NCBI GenBank assembly: GCA_021323705.1
Contig: JAJPKL010000008.1
Coordinates: 1 to 64,000, forward strand
Length of the DNA stretch: 64,000 bases
Direction: 5' to 3'
Source of the DNA: Nitrososphaerota archaeon
GTDB lineage: Archaea; Thermoproteota; Nitrososphaeria; Nitrososphaerales; Nitrosopumilaceae
Under the pieces are notes generated by a model, which saw only the letters and a program-made list of their open reading frames with translations, made no database searches and was not told the DNA's origin. Of the stretch, positions 29,028-37,635 are shown piece after piece (position 1 is the stretch's first letter; the number at the start of each line of letters is the position of its first letter). The translations under genes were made by a program, and so were the position numbers.

Positions 29028-30896
29028 CTAACCATACTGATAATTGATTCCCTTCTCGCCTGCAGGGTGCTTCCAGTCTGTCTCCTCTGAGCACGTGCCG
29101 CATTCTATGCACCCTTCGTGTTGTATCATTACACCCTCTTTTTCCATGAAATAGCACTTGGTTGGGCACAGAACTATCATCTTTTTCATAAACTCGCTTG
29201 TGGGCTTGAGCACCTTGATATGTGATTTGCTGTCATCATTGTACTTTAGCTTGGCAATTCTTTGTGCAATGGATGGAATGGTTGGAGTGTAAGAAGATGA
29301 CATGCTTGTTCCAAGTCTTTCTGCAATCTCTGTCGGCACTTTGACATAAGTATCTACAGTCTCAATTATTGGAAGTAATTTTTCATATCCCAAGATGTTT
29401 GCAAATCCCACTGCAAAGTTTCGCAGCGTCTTGCTTGACATCATCTTTATCACCATGCCGTATTTTGAGCTGATTATATCCTTTGGAACGTCTTTTGCAG
29501 CATCAAGGAATATCTTCAGGTAGTCTTTGTCTATTGACTTCAAGTCATGCGTATAGGGGCTCTGTTCTACTGATTGCAAATAGTATTGGCCCAGATGGTC
29601 GTCAGAAAAGTTGTTCCTGTCAAGGGTTCTGGCAACTGCCTCTGCAGCCCTTGCAGCATCATCTATTCCTACGTTGAGCCCTTCTATTCTTGGACCGACA
29701 AATACTCCTCGTCCTGCGGCATCTCCTACAAATAGAATGTTCTTAAAGTACGGCTTTTCCATTCTGCAGCGCTTTCCGTCTGGCACAAGTTTTGCGCTGT
29801 ATTCTTCTTCTATATAGTCAGTCCCAAACTTGATGCCATATTTTGTTGACATCTGGTCTCTAATAGAAGAAAGCTGTGATTCCATCTCTTCTGCAGAACT
29901 ATACTTTCCTTCCGCGATGATCTTCTCTCTCTTATTTTTGGAGTAATATGCGTCTCTAAGTTCTGTCCATGTTTTTATCATCTTGGTTACCGCAAAACGG
30001 ATGCGCATCTGTTCTTCTTTTGCAACGTTCTTGTCTATCTCCCCCCTGAGAGGAACCTCATCTTTGATAAACTCGCTTATCATGGGATTTCTCAGCAAAG
30101 CATTTACAATCTCGTAAGGCTCGGCCGGGTTCTCTAAAAGCGAATCAAGGTGGTATACGCCACCAACCGACAAGGTATCGCGGTTAGTATAGAGGAATCC
30201 TCCGCCAATGTGATTTAGAGTTACATCTCCTGCAAAAAGATGCGCGGCTCCCTCATCAGGACCAATTGAGAACCTCTGGGCCATTATGTCTTCAGGAAGT
30301 TTTACAACAACTTTGACCCCCTGATAGATCTGACTTGGAGAAAATTTCTGCCTTGCACCAGTCATGTATGCAATCTCAGAGTTGACGCCGTCAGCTGCAA
30401 TCACTGCCTTGACTTCGATCTCTTCTAGCTCATCAGTCTGTATGATAGTTTTCTCTCCTTCCCACCGTATAGCACTGACGTGTACCCCTGATACTATGCC
30501 TCCGCCTTGTTTTTGAGCCGCCTCCTCTGCTTGTTGTGCAAACCAGTTGTTCAGCTTGTTCATGAGTACAGAGCAACCAAAGTTTGCTTCATAATTGTGT
30601 GCTGCAGTGAGGTCAATCGAAAAGACCTTGTCTTTTGAGGTTGCATTCAAAATGTATTTTGTTATCTTTCTTTCATAGGGCGCGTCTGTTAGAAAGTTTT
30701 CATAAATATCTTCTACGTTGTATGCCTTGCCTTTTTTTGGTTTTTTGGAATATAGTATTCCGCCTGAAATATTTTTGGAACCGATCTTTTCTCCACCTTC
30801 TAAAAGAACTGCCTGTTTCCCAAGAGATGAAAGGCGCTTGAGTGCTGCAAGTCCTGCCGAGCCGCCCCCAATGATTGATACATCGTATTTTTCCAA
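29028..30896 (-). CDS. ETF:quinone oxidoreductase-like (FixC) with fused C-terminal ferredoxin (FixX-like)
   Basis: FAD motif SIIGGGSAGLAAL; VGDAAGRGVFVGPRIEGLNVGIDDA; C-terminal CPTKCYFMEKEG...CIECGTC...GINYQYG. Confidence 0.88.
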   Translation of the reverse strand: MEKYDVSIIGGGSAGLAALKRLSSLGKQAVLLEGGEKIGSKNISGGILYSKKPKKGKAYNVEDIYENFLTDAPYERKITKYILNATSKDKVFSIDLTAAHNYEANFGCSVLMNKLNNWFAQQAEEAAQKQGGGIVSGVHVSAIRWEGEKTIIQTDELEEIEVKAVIAADGVNSEIAYMTGARQKFSPSQIYQGVKVVVKLPEDIMAQRFSIGPDEGAAHLFAGDVTLNHIGGGFLYTNRDTLSVGGVYHLDSLLENPAEPYEIVNALLRNPMISEFIKDEVPLRGEIDKNVAKEEQMRIRFAVTKMIKTWTELRDAYYSKNKREKIIAEGKYSSAEEMESQLSSIRDQMSTKYGIKFGTDYIEEEYSAKLVPDGKRCRMEKPYFKNILFVGDAAGRGVFVGPRIEGLNVGIDDAARAAEAVARTLDRNNFSDDHLGQYYLQSVEQSPYTHDLKSIDKDYLKIFLDAAKDVPKDIISSKYGMVIKMMSSKTLRNFAVGFANILGYEKLLPIIETVDTYVKVPTEIAERLGTSMSSSYTPTIPSIAQRIAKLKYNDDSKSHIKVLKPTSEFMKKMIVLCPTKCYFMEKEGVMIQHEGCIECGTCSEETDWKHPAGEKGINYQYG

Positions 30897-30909
30897 ATCT
30901 CTTGCCTGC

Positions 30910-32094
30910 CTATGCCTGCACTACCTGCTTTTGCTTTCTTATCTCTTCGATAAAGATTGGAATGACGTCTTCCATCCTGCCTTTCACAAACACGTCACAC
31001 TCGTCTCGAATTGAGGCGTTCTCGTCTGGGTTTATTGCAACGATAAATTCAGAGTCTCGCATGCCCGAAATGTGCTGCATGGCTCCGCTAATTCCTATTG
31101 CCATGTACACCTTGGGACTTACCTTTCTTCCACTGATGCCAATCACCCTGTCGGGAATTAGATAGGTCGAGTCTACTGTCTGGCTTACCGAGAACGGTCT
31201 TTTGGATAAAGGCAGGGTAATTCCAATCTGTGCATCAAGTTCAGACGCAAGTTCCTCTATCAATTTTATGTTCTGCTCAGGCGAGTCCTTGACTCCTCGG
31301 CCAAAACTTACTACCGCCTTGTGGCTGTCAAAATCGATCTCGCTTTTGATTATCTTGCGGTCAATTATCTTGACTCTCAGATCCTGCTCGTCAAATTTTG
31401 GCGTGTACTCTATGATCGTACCTTGTCTGGTGGAGTCGGGGTGTATTACTTCAAAGACTCCGGGTATTATGCTGCAGGCCTGCGGGTGGTAATCTTTCTG
31501 CATTGCAGGATTTTTGTTGTCAAGACAGAGTATTGTAGTCCATAAAAATCCAGAAAAATCTGGCCTGTACATTTCAAGCGTCTTCTCATATGTAAGGGGC
31601 TTGCCACCAGTCTTGTTTTGGTGCGTTATCTGAAGGTCTGCCACAACCAACTTGTTAATGTCTGATGCAAGGCCCGACTCTAGCTGGGCCATGACCGTGG
31701 CCGAAAGGTGCCTTCCTATGCTGTCTGCCCCAAAGAACATGTATCTTGGTCTCTTGAATTGTTGCGCATACTCTAGTTCTATCTTTGACGCAATCTCTCT
31801 GTCCTGGGCTATCTGAGCTATCACTTTGGTATAAATTGTATTTCTGAGATGATTCAACTCTGGATTGTCGGCGCATACCACTGCATCTGCACCATGCTGG
31901 ATGAGAACATTTGGTAATTCTTTTACATTGTACCCAAGTAAGACTGCAACAACTTTTTCTTTTGATGAATATTTCTTGTTGAAATCATCCATCATTCTAC
32001 GTGCTTCGCCTATCATCTCAAGGCTTACCTGCAGTATCTTTCCTTCCTCGTGTTCTACTATGATGTATACGTGCCTGTAATCCCCATCTGTCAT
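30910..32094 (-). CDS. etfA: Electron transfer flavoprotein alpha subunit (EtfA/FixB)
   Basis: C-terminal FAD domain VVSFGRGVKDSPEQNIKLIEELASELDAQIGITLPLSKRPF...GISGAMQHISGMRDSEFIVAINPDENA. Confidence 0.9.
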   Translation of the reverse strand: MTDGDYRHVYIIVEHEEGKILQVSLEMIGEARRMMDDFNKKYSSKEKVVAVLLGYNVKELPNVLIQHGADAVVCADNPELNHLRNTIYTKVIAQIAQDREIASKIELEYAQQFKRPRYMFFGADSIGRHLSATVMAQLESGLASDINKLVVADLQITHQNKTGGKPLTYEKTLEMYRPDFSGFLWTTILCLDNKNPAMQKDYHPQACSIIPGVFEVIHPDSTRQGTIIEYTPKFDEQDLRVKIIDRKIIKSEIDFDSHKAVVSFGRGVKDSPEQNIKLIEELASELDAQIGITLPLSKRPFSVSQTVDSTYLIPDRVIGISGRKVSPKVYMAIGISGAMQHISGMRDSEFIVAINPDENASIRDECDVFVKGRMEDVIPIFIEEIRKQKQVVQA

Positions 32095-32969
32095 TTTATC
32101 ACCATTGTAGAAAGAGACTGTCTAATCCTTGCGACAACCTTGCGAATCTGTTCTTTGTCTTGACCATCGATTACTTCAGCTTGTCTTGTGGCCTTGCCTT
32201 TTGGTATACGCTCCACCTTGTAGACTATGGTTGGAGAGCCAGCAATCCCGATAAGCTTCGGATCTGCTCCTATCTGCAATGCGTTTAGAACCTTGAGGTA
32301 TTGCTTGAAATTTTGAGAGCGCACTCTTGCCTCCTTTTGATATTTTTCGTAAGCCAATCTTTGTGATACGGTATTAAACTTGGGTTTGTATGAAGGATCT
32401 ATTGCAATAAAGACAGGTAGGGGGACCTCCATCTCTTCTACTACGTCATAAATCCCTTGTAATCTGACAAACCTTTTGACTCTAACTATCCTCTTTGCTG
32501 GGTCTATCTCATAATCAATTACATTTCCAAGAAATGTCATTCCAAGCTTCCATGCTGTCTGAGGGCCCGTCTGTCCCGTCTCTCCATCAGATGCCCTGTG
32601 CCCTGAAAACACAATGTCCATTTTCTCTTGCATCTTGAGTATGCCTGATTTGAGAACTTCAGCCGTTGCTAACGTGTCAGCACCAGCAAAAACCCTATCG
32701 CTGTAAAGATAAAGTTCGTCTGCGTCTGACATCAACTGAGCCTGCTGTAGCATGGATTCTGCAGTGGGAGGACCCATTGTGGCAATTGAGATCTTTGCAC
32801 CGTGCTTTACCTTTGCATAAAACGCAGCGTTTACAGCTATAGCACTGTGCGGTCCAAGTATGTTCTTTGTCTCTGCTCTGTTGAGTGTGCCGTCTGGGTT
32901 ATAACTGACGTTTCCTTCTGAAAAGTCAGGCTCTAATTTTACAATTACTGCTATATTAATCAAGTCCAT
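32091..32969 (-). CDS. etfB: Electron transfer flavoprotein beta subunit (EtfB/FixA)
   Basis: FSGHRASDGETGQTGPQTAWKLGMTFLG; overlaps etfA; start chosen at MDLINIAVIVK. Confidence 0.9.
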   Translation of the reverse strand: MDLINIAVIVKLEPDFSEGNVSYNPDGTLNRAETKNILGPHSAIAVNAAFYAKVKHGAKISIATMGPPTAESMLQQAQLMSDADELYLYSDRVFAGADTLATAEVLKSGILKMQEKMDIVFSGHRASDGETGQTGPQTAWKLGMTFLGNVIDYEIDPAKRIVRVKRFVRLQGIYDVVEEMEVPLPVFIAIDPSYKPKFNTVSQRLAYEKYQKEARVRSQNFKQYLKVLNALQIGADPKLIGIAGSPTIVYKVERIPKGKATRQAEVIDGQDKEQIRKVVARIRQSLSTMVIK

Positions 32970-33167
32970 TATTTCTAGATGATATGCTTTGATTTTATCT
33001 ATTGTGGTGATTCTTAAATGCAAAAAATAGAATTATTTGTTAACCCCGTTCCTGTCTGTGAGCACTATTTTTTCAAAAATGGTATTTCTTGGCATTGAAA
33101 TTCAATAGCTCAAATTAAATAGCTGAAATCAAATTAAGTGATAAAATGAATCTCCCTTCTTTTCTGA

Positions 33168-33518
33168 ATGTACATAAGATACGTTCTTCTTATGGATCTC
33201 AATCAAAGCCGTGATCTATACGTGATAAGACAGAACAAAAAATCAAACAACGTAAAATTGGTAATTTTCATTGTTATATACGCAGCCTTGGTAGTCTTCT
33301 CTCTTGCATGGTACAATGCTCTAACAAGCATTGATTGCGACATTACTCACACTTTGCCGTCAAATCCAGTCAGAGTCGGTTCGTCTCAAGACGTCTCGCA
33401 TAGTTGCAGTGATGAACTGAATTTCCACTGGATAAAGTTTTACGGTATAAACGGCCTCATTTATGGAGCCTCTCTGTTCATCTTTGTTGCTAATGCAAGA
33501 AAGAAAAACAGAAACTAA
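33168..33518 (+). CDS. Small two-TM protein
   Basis: Two hydrophobic segments. Confidence 0.5.
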   Translation: MYIRYVLLMDLNQSRDLYVIRQNKKSNNVKLVIFIVIYAALVVFSLAWYNALTSIDCDITHTLPSNPVRVGSSQDVSHSCSDELNFHWIKFYGINGLIYGASLFIFVANARKKNRN

Positions 33519-33622
33519 ACCGTCGAAAACACCTGACTATTTTTATAAAAACAGCCATGTGAGAATATGAACAAAATTTATAATCAAGAAAACGTACTTT
33601 TTAGCTAAACTGAGATCCGCTT

Positions 33623-34657
33623 ATGAAAAAAATTGTAATTGCGGCAATATCTATAATCTTACTTGTGGCATCTATTTCTGTAGTTTATTCGTTCAAGGCT
33701 TCTGCACAAGAAACCTTGATTCCATCCTGGATAAAAAAGACTGCACAGTGGTGGTCGCAGAATCAGACAAGTGATTCTGACTTTTTACTGGCAATACAGT
33801 ATCTGATTGATCACAATGTGATACATGTATCTTCTATCCGGCAAAACAATGGAACAAGTTACGCTGCTGGAAATGCAAATCAAGGAAGTTCGCTTGAACA
33901 AAAGCTAAGTGACCTTCAAAATAGATATGACGCGCTCCAGTCAAAATACAATCTGCTGTTACAGCAGGTAAAAAGTATAAGCGCGCAGCCTTCTGCCGCT
34001 TCTGGAGAAAATACTGCTTCAATATTTGCTGTGGCGGTGCGGCCTGTAATACAAAGTGATGGATTTTTTGAAACGACTACCTACCAGGGTTCGATATTAA
34101 AAATATTGGTAGAGATTCGCGACGGGTCTGGCCTTGTTCTTGTCAATACTGCAATCCCAACAGGTGTTGACTTTCAGTCTTCTGCACGCACTGCAGTAAT
34201 GGTGGCGCAAAATGTAACAGGCGTGGACCTCTCAAAAAAAGATGTAATATTTTCAATCAGCTCTGCTAATAATCAAGACCTGCAGGCAGTAGATGGAGGC
34301 AGTGCTGGGGGTGCAATGACCGTATTGCTTATTTCCGATCTTCTTGGAAAGCCGATAAACCATAATGTGTTGATGACAGGTACCATACAGCCAGACGGCA
34401 CTATTGGTCCAATAGGTGCTGCTGCAGACAAGGCAGATGCTGCGGGCCAATTTGGTGCAAAGACATTCCTTGTCCCACAAGGGCAGGCAGTAGTATCTGT
34501 CCAAAATTGCAGTGAAAAAACTGAAGGGACTATCACATATCAAACATGCACAATGGAACAAAAACCGCTTTCTCCAATAATGCAAAGCAAGTATGGCATG
34601 CAAGTAATTGAGATCAGTACGATTCAAGACGCTCTCAAGTACTTTAATTCTACATGA
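33623..34657 (+). CDS. Secreted/membrane-tethered Lon-like (S16) protease with N-terminal PSWIK/WW domain and coiled coil
   Basis: Signal peptide; LIPSWIKKTAQWWSQNQTSDSDFLLAIQYLI; S16 motifs DGGSAGGAMTVLLISDLLGKPINHNVLMTGTIQPDGTIGPIGAAADKADAA. Confidence 0.82.
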   Translation: MKKIVIAAISIILLVASISVVYSFKASAQETLIPSWIKKTAQWWSQNQTSDSDFLLAIQYLIDHNVIHVSSIRQNNGTSYAAGNANQGSSLEQKLSDLQNRYDALQSKYNLLLQQVKSISAQPSAASGENTASIFAVAVRPVIQSDGFFETTTYQGSILKILVEIRDGSGLVLVNTAIPTGVDFQSSARTAVMVAQNVTGVDLSKKDVIFSISSANNQDLQAVDGGSAGGAMTVLLISDLLGKPINHNVLMTGTIQPDGTIGPIGAAADKADAAGQFGAKTFLVPQGQAVVSVQNCSEKTEGTITYQTCTMEQKPLSPIMQSKYGMQVIEISTIQDALKYFNST

Positions 34658-35058
34658 TATCGGTGCAATTAGTTGCAATCACACTTGTCAAGTTTATCTT
34701 TATGGATGTGCTAATGCACTATGACACGGCAACTACTACATACAACCAACAAAACTGTGATGAGATCCCAGAACCCCTATTGAAAATATTGTCGGAGACA
34801 AGTGCAATTCGGATTTTGCGCTCTGCCACATTGCCCAAAAATGCCTATCAACTAAGTCAAGAGTGTGACGTCTCGCTGACTACGATATACCGTCAGATAA
34901 AGAGACTAAATGACAAAAAACTATTGGTGGTATCAGGCTCGATAGACAAGAGCGGAAAAAAACACTTTATTTTCAAGAGCAAGAAAAATGTTTACTGTAA
35001 ATGTGCCTGTTCACACATAGACCTATCGCCGTTTATAGTGCCTGAAAAATTAGCATAA
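34654..35058 (+). CDS. ArsR-like winged-helix regulator
   Basis: AIRILRSATLPKNAYQLSQECDVSLTTIYRQIKRLNDKKLLVVSG. Confidence 0.7.
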   Translation: MISVQLVAITLVKFIFMDVLMHYDTATTTYNQQNCDEIPEPLLKILSETSAIRILRSATLPKNAYQLSQECDVSLTTIYRQIKRLNDKKLLVVSGSIDKSGKKHFIFKSKKNVYCKCACSHIDLSPFIVPEKLA

Positions 35059-35115
35059 CGTCCGCCACTTTCATAGAATAGTTTCTTATTAGGTTGGTAT
35101 TCTTGTAACTGCAAT

Positions 35116-35688
35116 TTGGCAAAATTCCAAGTACGAGGTCTGATAGTTGTATCAATTGGCATGGCATTGCTTGTTGTTGGGTCAAGTATCTTTGATGATT
35201 CTTACAATATGGTAGAATCCGCGATGAGCGGCAAAAAATATCTAATTCAAAGCAAAACAATATTGCAAGGACAATCAATCAATTCTACAATTACTTGGAA
35301 TCAACTTGCTGAACACAGCATACTGATAGTTAATTCGACCCCCCTTTCAAATTTGGTGAAACTACAAGTGACAGAGCCTGGAGGTGGAACATTTGAAAAA
35401 GAGAACAAAAATGGATATGTGTATCATATCATAGGAAAGAATACTCAGAATCAGGGAAACTACTCAATTACAGTATCTAATGAGGGAACTGGACCGGCTA
35501 ACATCAATTTGATTTTGGGTGAAGACCCATACCTTAGCGGAAAATGCAGTTCATACAATGAGACATCTTGCTATGCAATCCCTTCTGCAATTGGTCTTGT
35601 CATTGCAGGAATGCTTGCGCTGATAGTAGGTTCATTAATTGCCGTAAACGACTTTAGGAAAAAGAAAAAGCCCACTCAGTCTTCATAA
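35116..35688 (+). CDS. Two-TM extracytoplasmic-domain protein
   Basis: N- and C-terminal TM segments. Confidence 0.6.
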   Translation: MAKFQVRGLIVVSIGMALLVVGSSIFDDSYNMVESAMSGKKYLIQSKTILQGQSINSTITWNQLAEHSILIVNSTPLSNLVKLQVTEPGGGTFEKENKNGYVYHIIGKNTQNQGNYSITVSNEGTGPANINLILGEDPYLSGKCSSYNETSCYAIPSAIGLVIAGMLALIVGSLIAVNDFRKKKKPTQSS

Positions 35689-35705
35689 TTTTACCCATCA
35701 ATGCG

Positions 35706-36581
35706 TCAAACCTTGATTATGTCATTGCTGATGAGATACTGTAGACCTTTTACAAAGTCACTGTCTGATATCTCACCGCTTGCCCACCATCCTGCAGAAT
35801 TTCTTATCCATGATGGAATTTGTTGCTGTGGTTGATTAGAGCTATGGGTTGAAGGAACTACTATGATTCCATTTTTTATCAAGTATTGTATTCCACTCAG
35901 AAAGTTCTGGTCGTCAATTGTACCAGATGCCCACCATTTGGCATTGTTTTTTACCCATAGGGGAATCTTGACATCTGCGGGTGGGGCGCCTACATAAAAT
36001 GTGTAGGCAGACCTTTCAAACTCTGCTGCATTTTGGTAAAAGCCGTTTTGCGATGATGCCAAGACAAGGAAATACTGCCTGCCATCCATTAGCCAAAATG
36101 AAAACTCTTCAATCACTGGAGAGTTTTTAGTCTGATTCTCTGCAGCAACGGCTTGGATGACAAAGCCATCAGAAAACCTTTGGATGTTTTCTTGATATAT
36201 TGTATATTTTGTGCCGGCAAACAGCTTTGCAATTGCCATTTTTAGAATCTCAGAATCTGGAGCTGCCAGTATCGGTTCAGATATTGGCATGCCTTGGTAA
36301 TAGTAAATCGCAAAATTTGCTTGTCTGTCAGGGTTCTCATTTGCAAATACTGCCAGTGCAGTATCTGACTTGTTGCCCTGACCTACTGAAATCCATCCCT
36401 GAGGAGGAAGTATGGAAAAGTTGTACGAAGAATCGTTATAGGTATTGGTATGAATATTTGCAGGGTTGAACATTGAGATCAATCCTTCCGATGCGGTCAT
36501 ATTGCCGTCTGCCCAAGCATGACCTACTAGTAAAGTAAGAGCTAAACCAAGCAGGACAGAGAAAAAAATTACTTTCAACAA
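35706..36581 (-). CDS. Secreted PsbP-like protein with two C-terminal PSWIK/WW repeats
   Basis: YNFSILPPQGWISVGQG...; IPLWVKNNAKWWASGTIDDQNFLSGIQYLI and IPSWIRNSAGWWASGEISDSDFVKGLQYLI. Confidence 0.75.
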   Translation of the reverse strand: MLKVIFFSVLLGLALTLLVGHAWADGNMTASEGLISMFNPANIHTNTYNDSSYNFSILPPQGWISVGQGNKSDTALAVFANENPDRQANFAIYYYQGMPISEPILAAPDSEILKMAIAKLFAGTKYTIYQENIQRFSDGFVIQAVAAENQTKNSPVIEEFSFWLMDGRQYFLVLASSQNGFYQNAAEFERSAYTFYVGAPPADVKIPLWVKNNAKWWASGTIDDQNFLSGIQYLIKNGIIVVPSTHSSNQPQQQIPSWIRNSAGWWASGEISDSDFVKGLQYLISNDIIKV

Positions 36582-36648
36582 ACCAATTTTAGAGATCTGT
36601 TATAAGAAGTATGACACTGACATGCTGAAATCTTTCAAATGCTTGTCC

Positions 36649-36656
36649 CAAAATGA
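36649..36656. repeat. Left 8-bp target-site duplication CAAAATGA
   Basis: Identical to 37601-37608. Confidence 0.85.
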
Positions 36657-36706
36657 GGTTCTGTGTAGTTGTCGTCGGTTCTTATTCTTGTAAAAAAGCG
36701 TCGGGT
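36657..36706. repeat. Left terminal inverted repeat
   Basis: ggttctgtgtagttgtcgtcggttcttattcttgtaaaaaagcgtcgggt. Confidence 0.88.
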
Positions 36707-36823
36707 CGAACCTCTTAGAATCTAAAGGATACCAAAAATATCCATCAAAGACCAAGACTAGATCGCCTTGTATTCTATAATCCACAAGTCCTCTACATTC
36801 AGCATATCCATTTCAAAGGTGAC

Positions 36824-37060
36824 ATGAATAACAACAAAATGGAGAGATTGAATGGAGAGATTAGAGACAGGGAAAAGGTAATGCGAGGTTTAAAGAAAAT
36901 GGATACGCCAATTCTTACAGGTTATCAGTTATTCCACAATTACATTAGACCTCATATGGGATTAGAAGGTAAAACACCTTCTGAGGTTGCAGGAATCAAG
37001 ATAGAAGGCTACAACAAATGGATGACTTTGATTCAAAATGCTAGTAGGAAAGAAGCATGA
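36824..37060 (+). pseudogene. Transposase C-terminal remnant, IS6-like DDE family
   Basis: MNNNKMERLNGEIRDREKVMRGLKKMDTPILTGYQLFHNYIRPHMGLEGKTPSEVAGI, the E-containing end of a DDE catalytic domain; N-terminal two-thirds missing. Confidence 0.82.
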
Positions 37061-37185
37061 CTACTTACGAGTGTCCTTTGTGTAAAATCCAAATTGATAT
37101 TGACTATGATTATAAAATAAAATATCTATGGTGTGATGATTGTAGGATTAAAGTTACAAAATATTTGTCAGGATCATATTCTTAA
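37057..37185 (+). CDS. Small zinc-ribbon passenger protein (42 aa)
   Basis: MTTYECPLCKIQIDIDYDYKIKYLWCDDCRIKVTKYLSGSYS; start overlaps the transposase stop. Confidence 0.6.
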   Translation: MTTYECPLCKIQIDIDYDYKIKYLWCDDCRIKVTKYLSGSYS

Positions 37186-37211
37186 ACAAGAATCTTTAGA
37201 ATAATCTTGTA

Positions 37212-37544
37212 ATGGATTCTATCAATCTTATACGAAAGATAAAACGAGATTTAGAAAAAAAGAGAAGTAGAAATGTTAGCATACAAGCTAGTAAACGAAT
37301 GCAAGATACCTCATTCTTACACACTTCAAAAAATACAACAAAAACGCAACCTAAACGGTCACTGGACGACATAATTGCATCATTAGATAGATTAGAAAAA
37401 AAGGCAGAGCGAGATGATGCTTTCAAAAAAAATCTTGAAGTGGCAATTTCAAAGCAAAGGGAAGAATTAGATAATATTGCGGACAAAGTAGATAGTAATA
37501 CAGAGAAATTAGACCAATTAATTGATGATTGGAATAACCTTTGA
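37212..37544 (+). CDS. Coiled-coil passenger protein
   Basis: ORF inside the TIRs; heptad-like helix, LDRLEKKAERDDAFKKNLEVAISKQREELDNIADKVDSNTEKLDQLI. Confidence 0.6.
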   Translation: MDSINLIRKIKRDLEKKRSRNVSIQASKRMQDTSFLHTSKNTTKTQPKRSLDDIIASLDRLEKKAERDDAFKKNLEVAISKQREELDNIADKVDSNTEKLDQLIDDWNNL

Positions 37545-37550
37545 TATTTT

Positions 37551-37600
37551 ACCCGACGATTTTTCCCAATGATAAAAACCGACGACAACTACACAGAACC
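37551..37600. repeat. Right terminal inverted repeat
   Basis: acccgacgatttttcccaatgataaaaaccgacgacaactacacagaacc. Confidence 0.88.
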
Positions 37601-37608
37601 CAAAATGA
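37601..37608. repeat. Right 8-bp target-site duplication CAAAATGA
   Basis: Identical to 36649-36656. Confidence 0.85.
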
Positions 37609-37635
37609 TCAAATTTTTATCATATTGTACACAAA

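Larger units (their letters stand above)
36657..37600 (+). mobile_element. IS6-like insertion unit with passenger ORFs
   Basis: TIRs 36657-36706 and 37551-37600 (44/50 identical, first 24 identical, GGTTCTGTGTAGTT start), flanked by CAAAATGA at 36649-36656 and 37601-37608; contains transposase C-terminus. Confidence 0.88.

Noticed and set aside
36600-36785. Minus-strand ORF overlapping the left TIR
   Set aside because: It crosses the TSD/TIR junction and has no family resemblance; most likely spurious.
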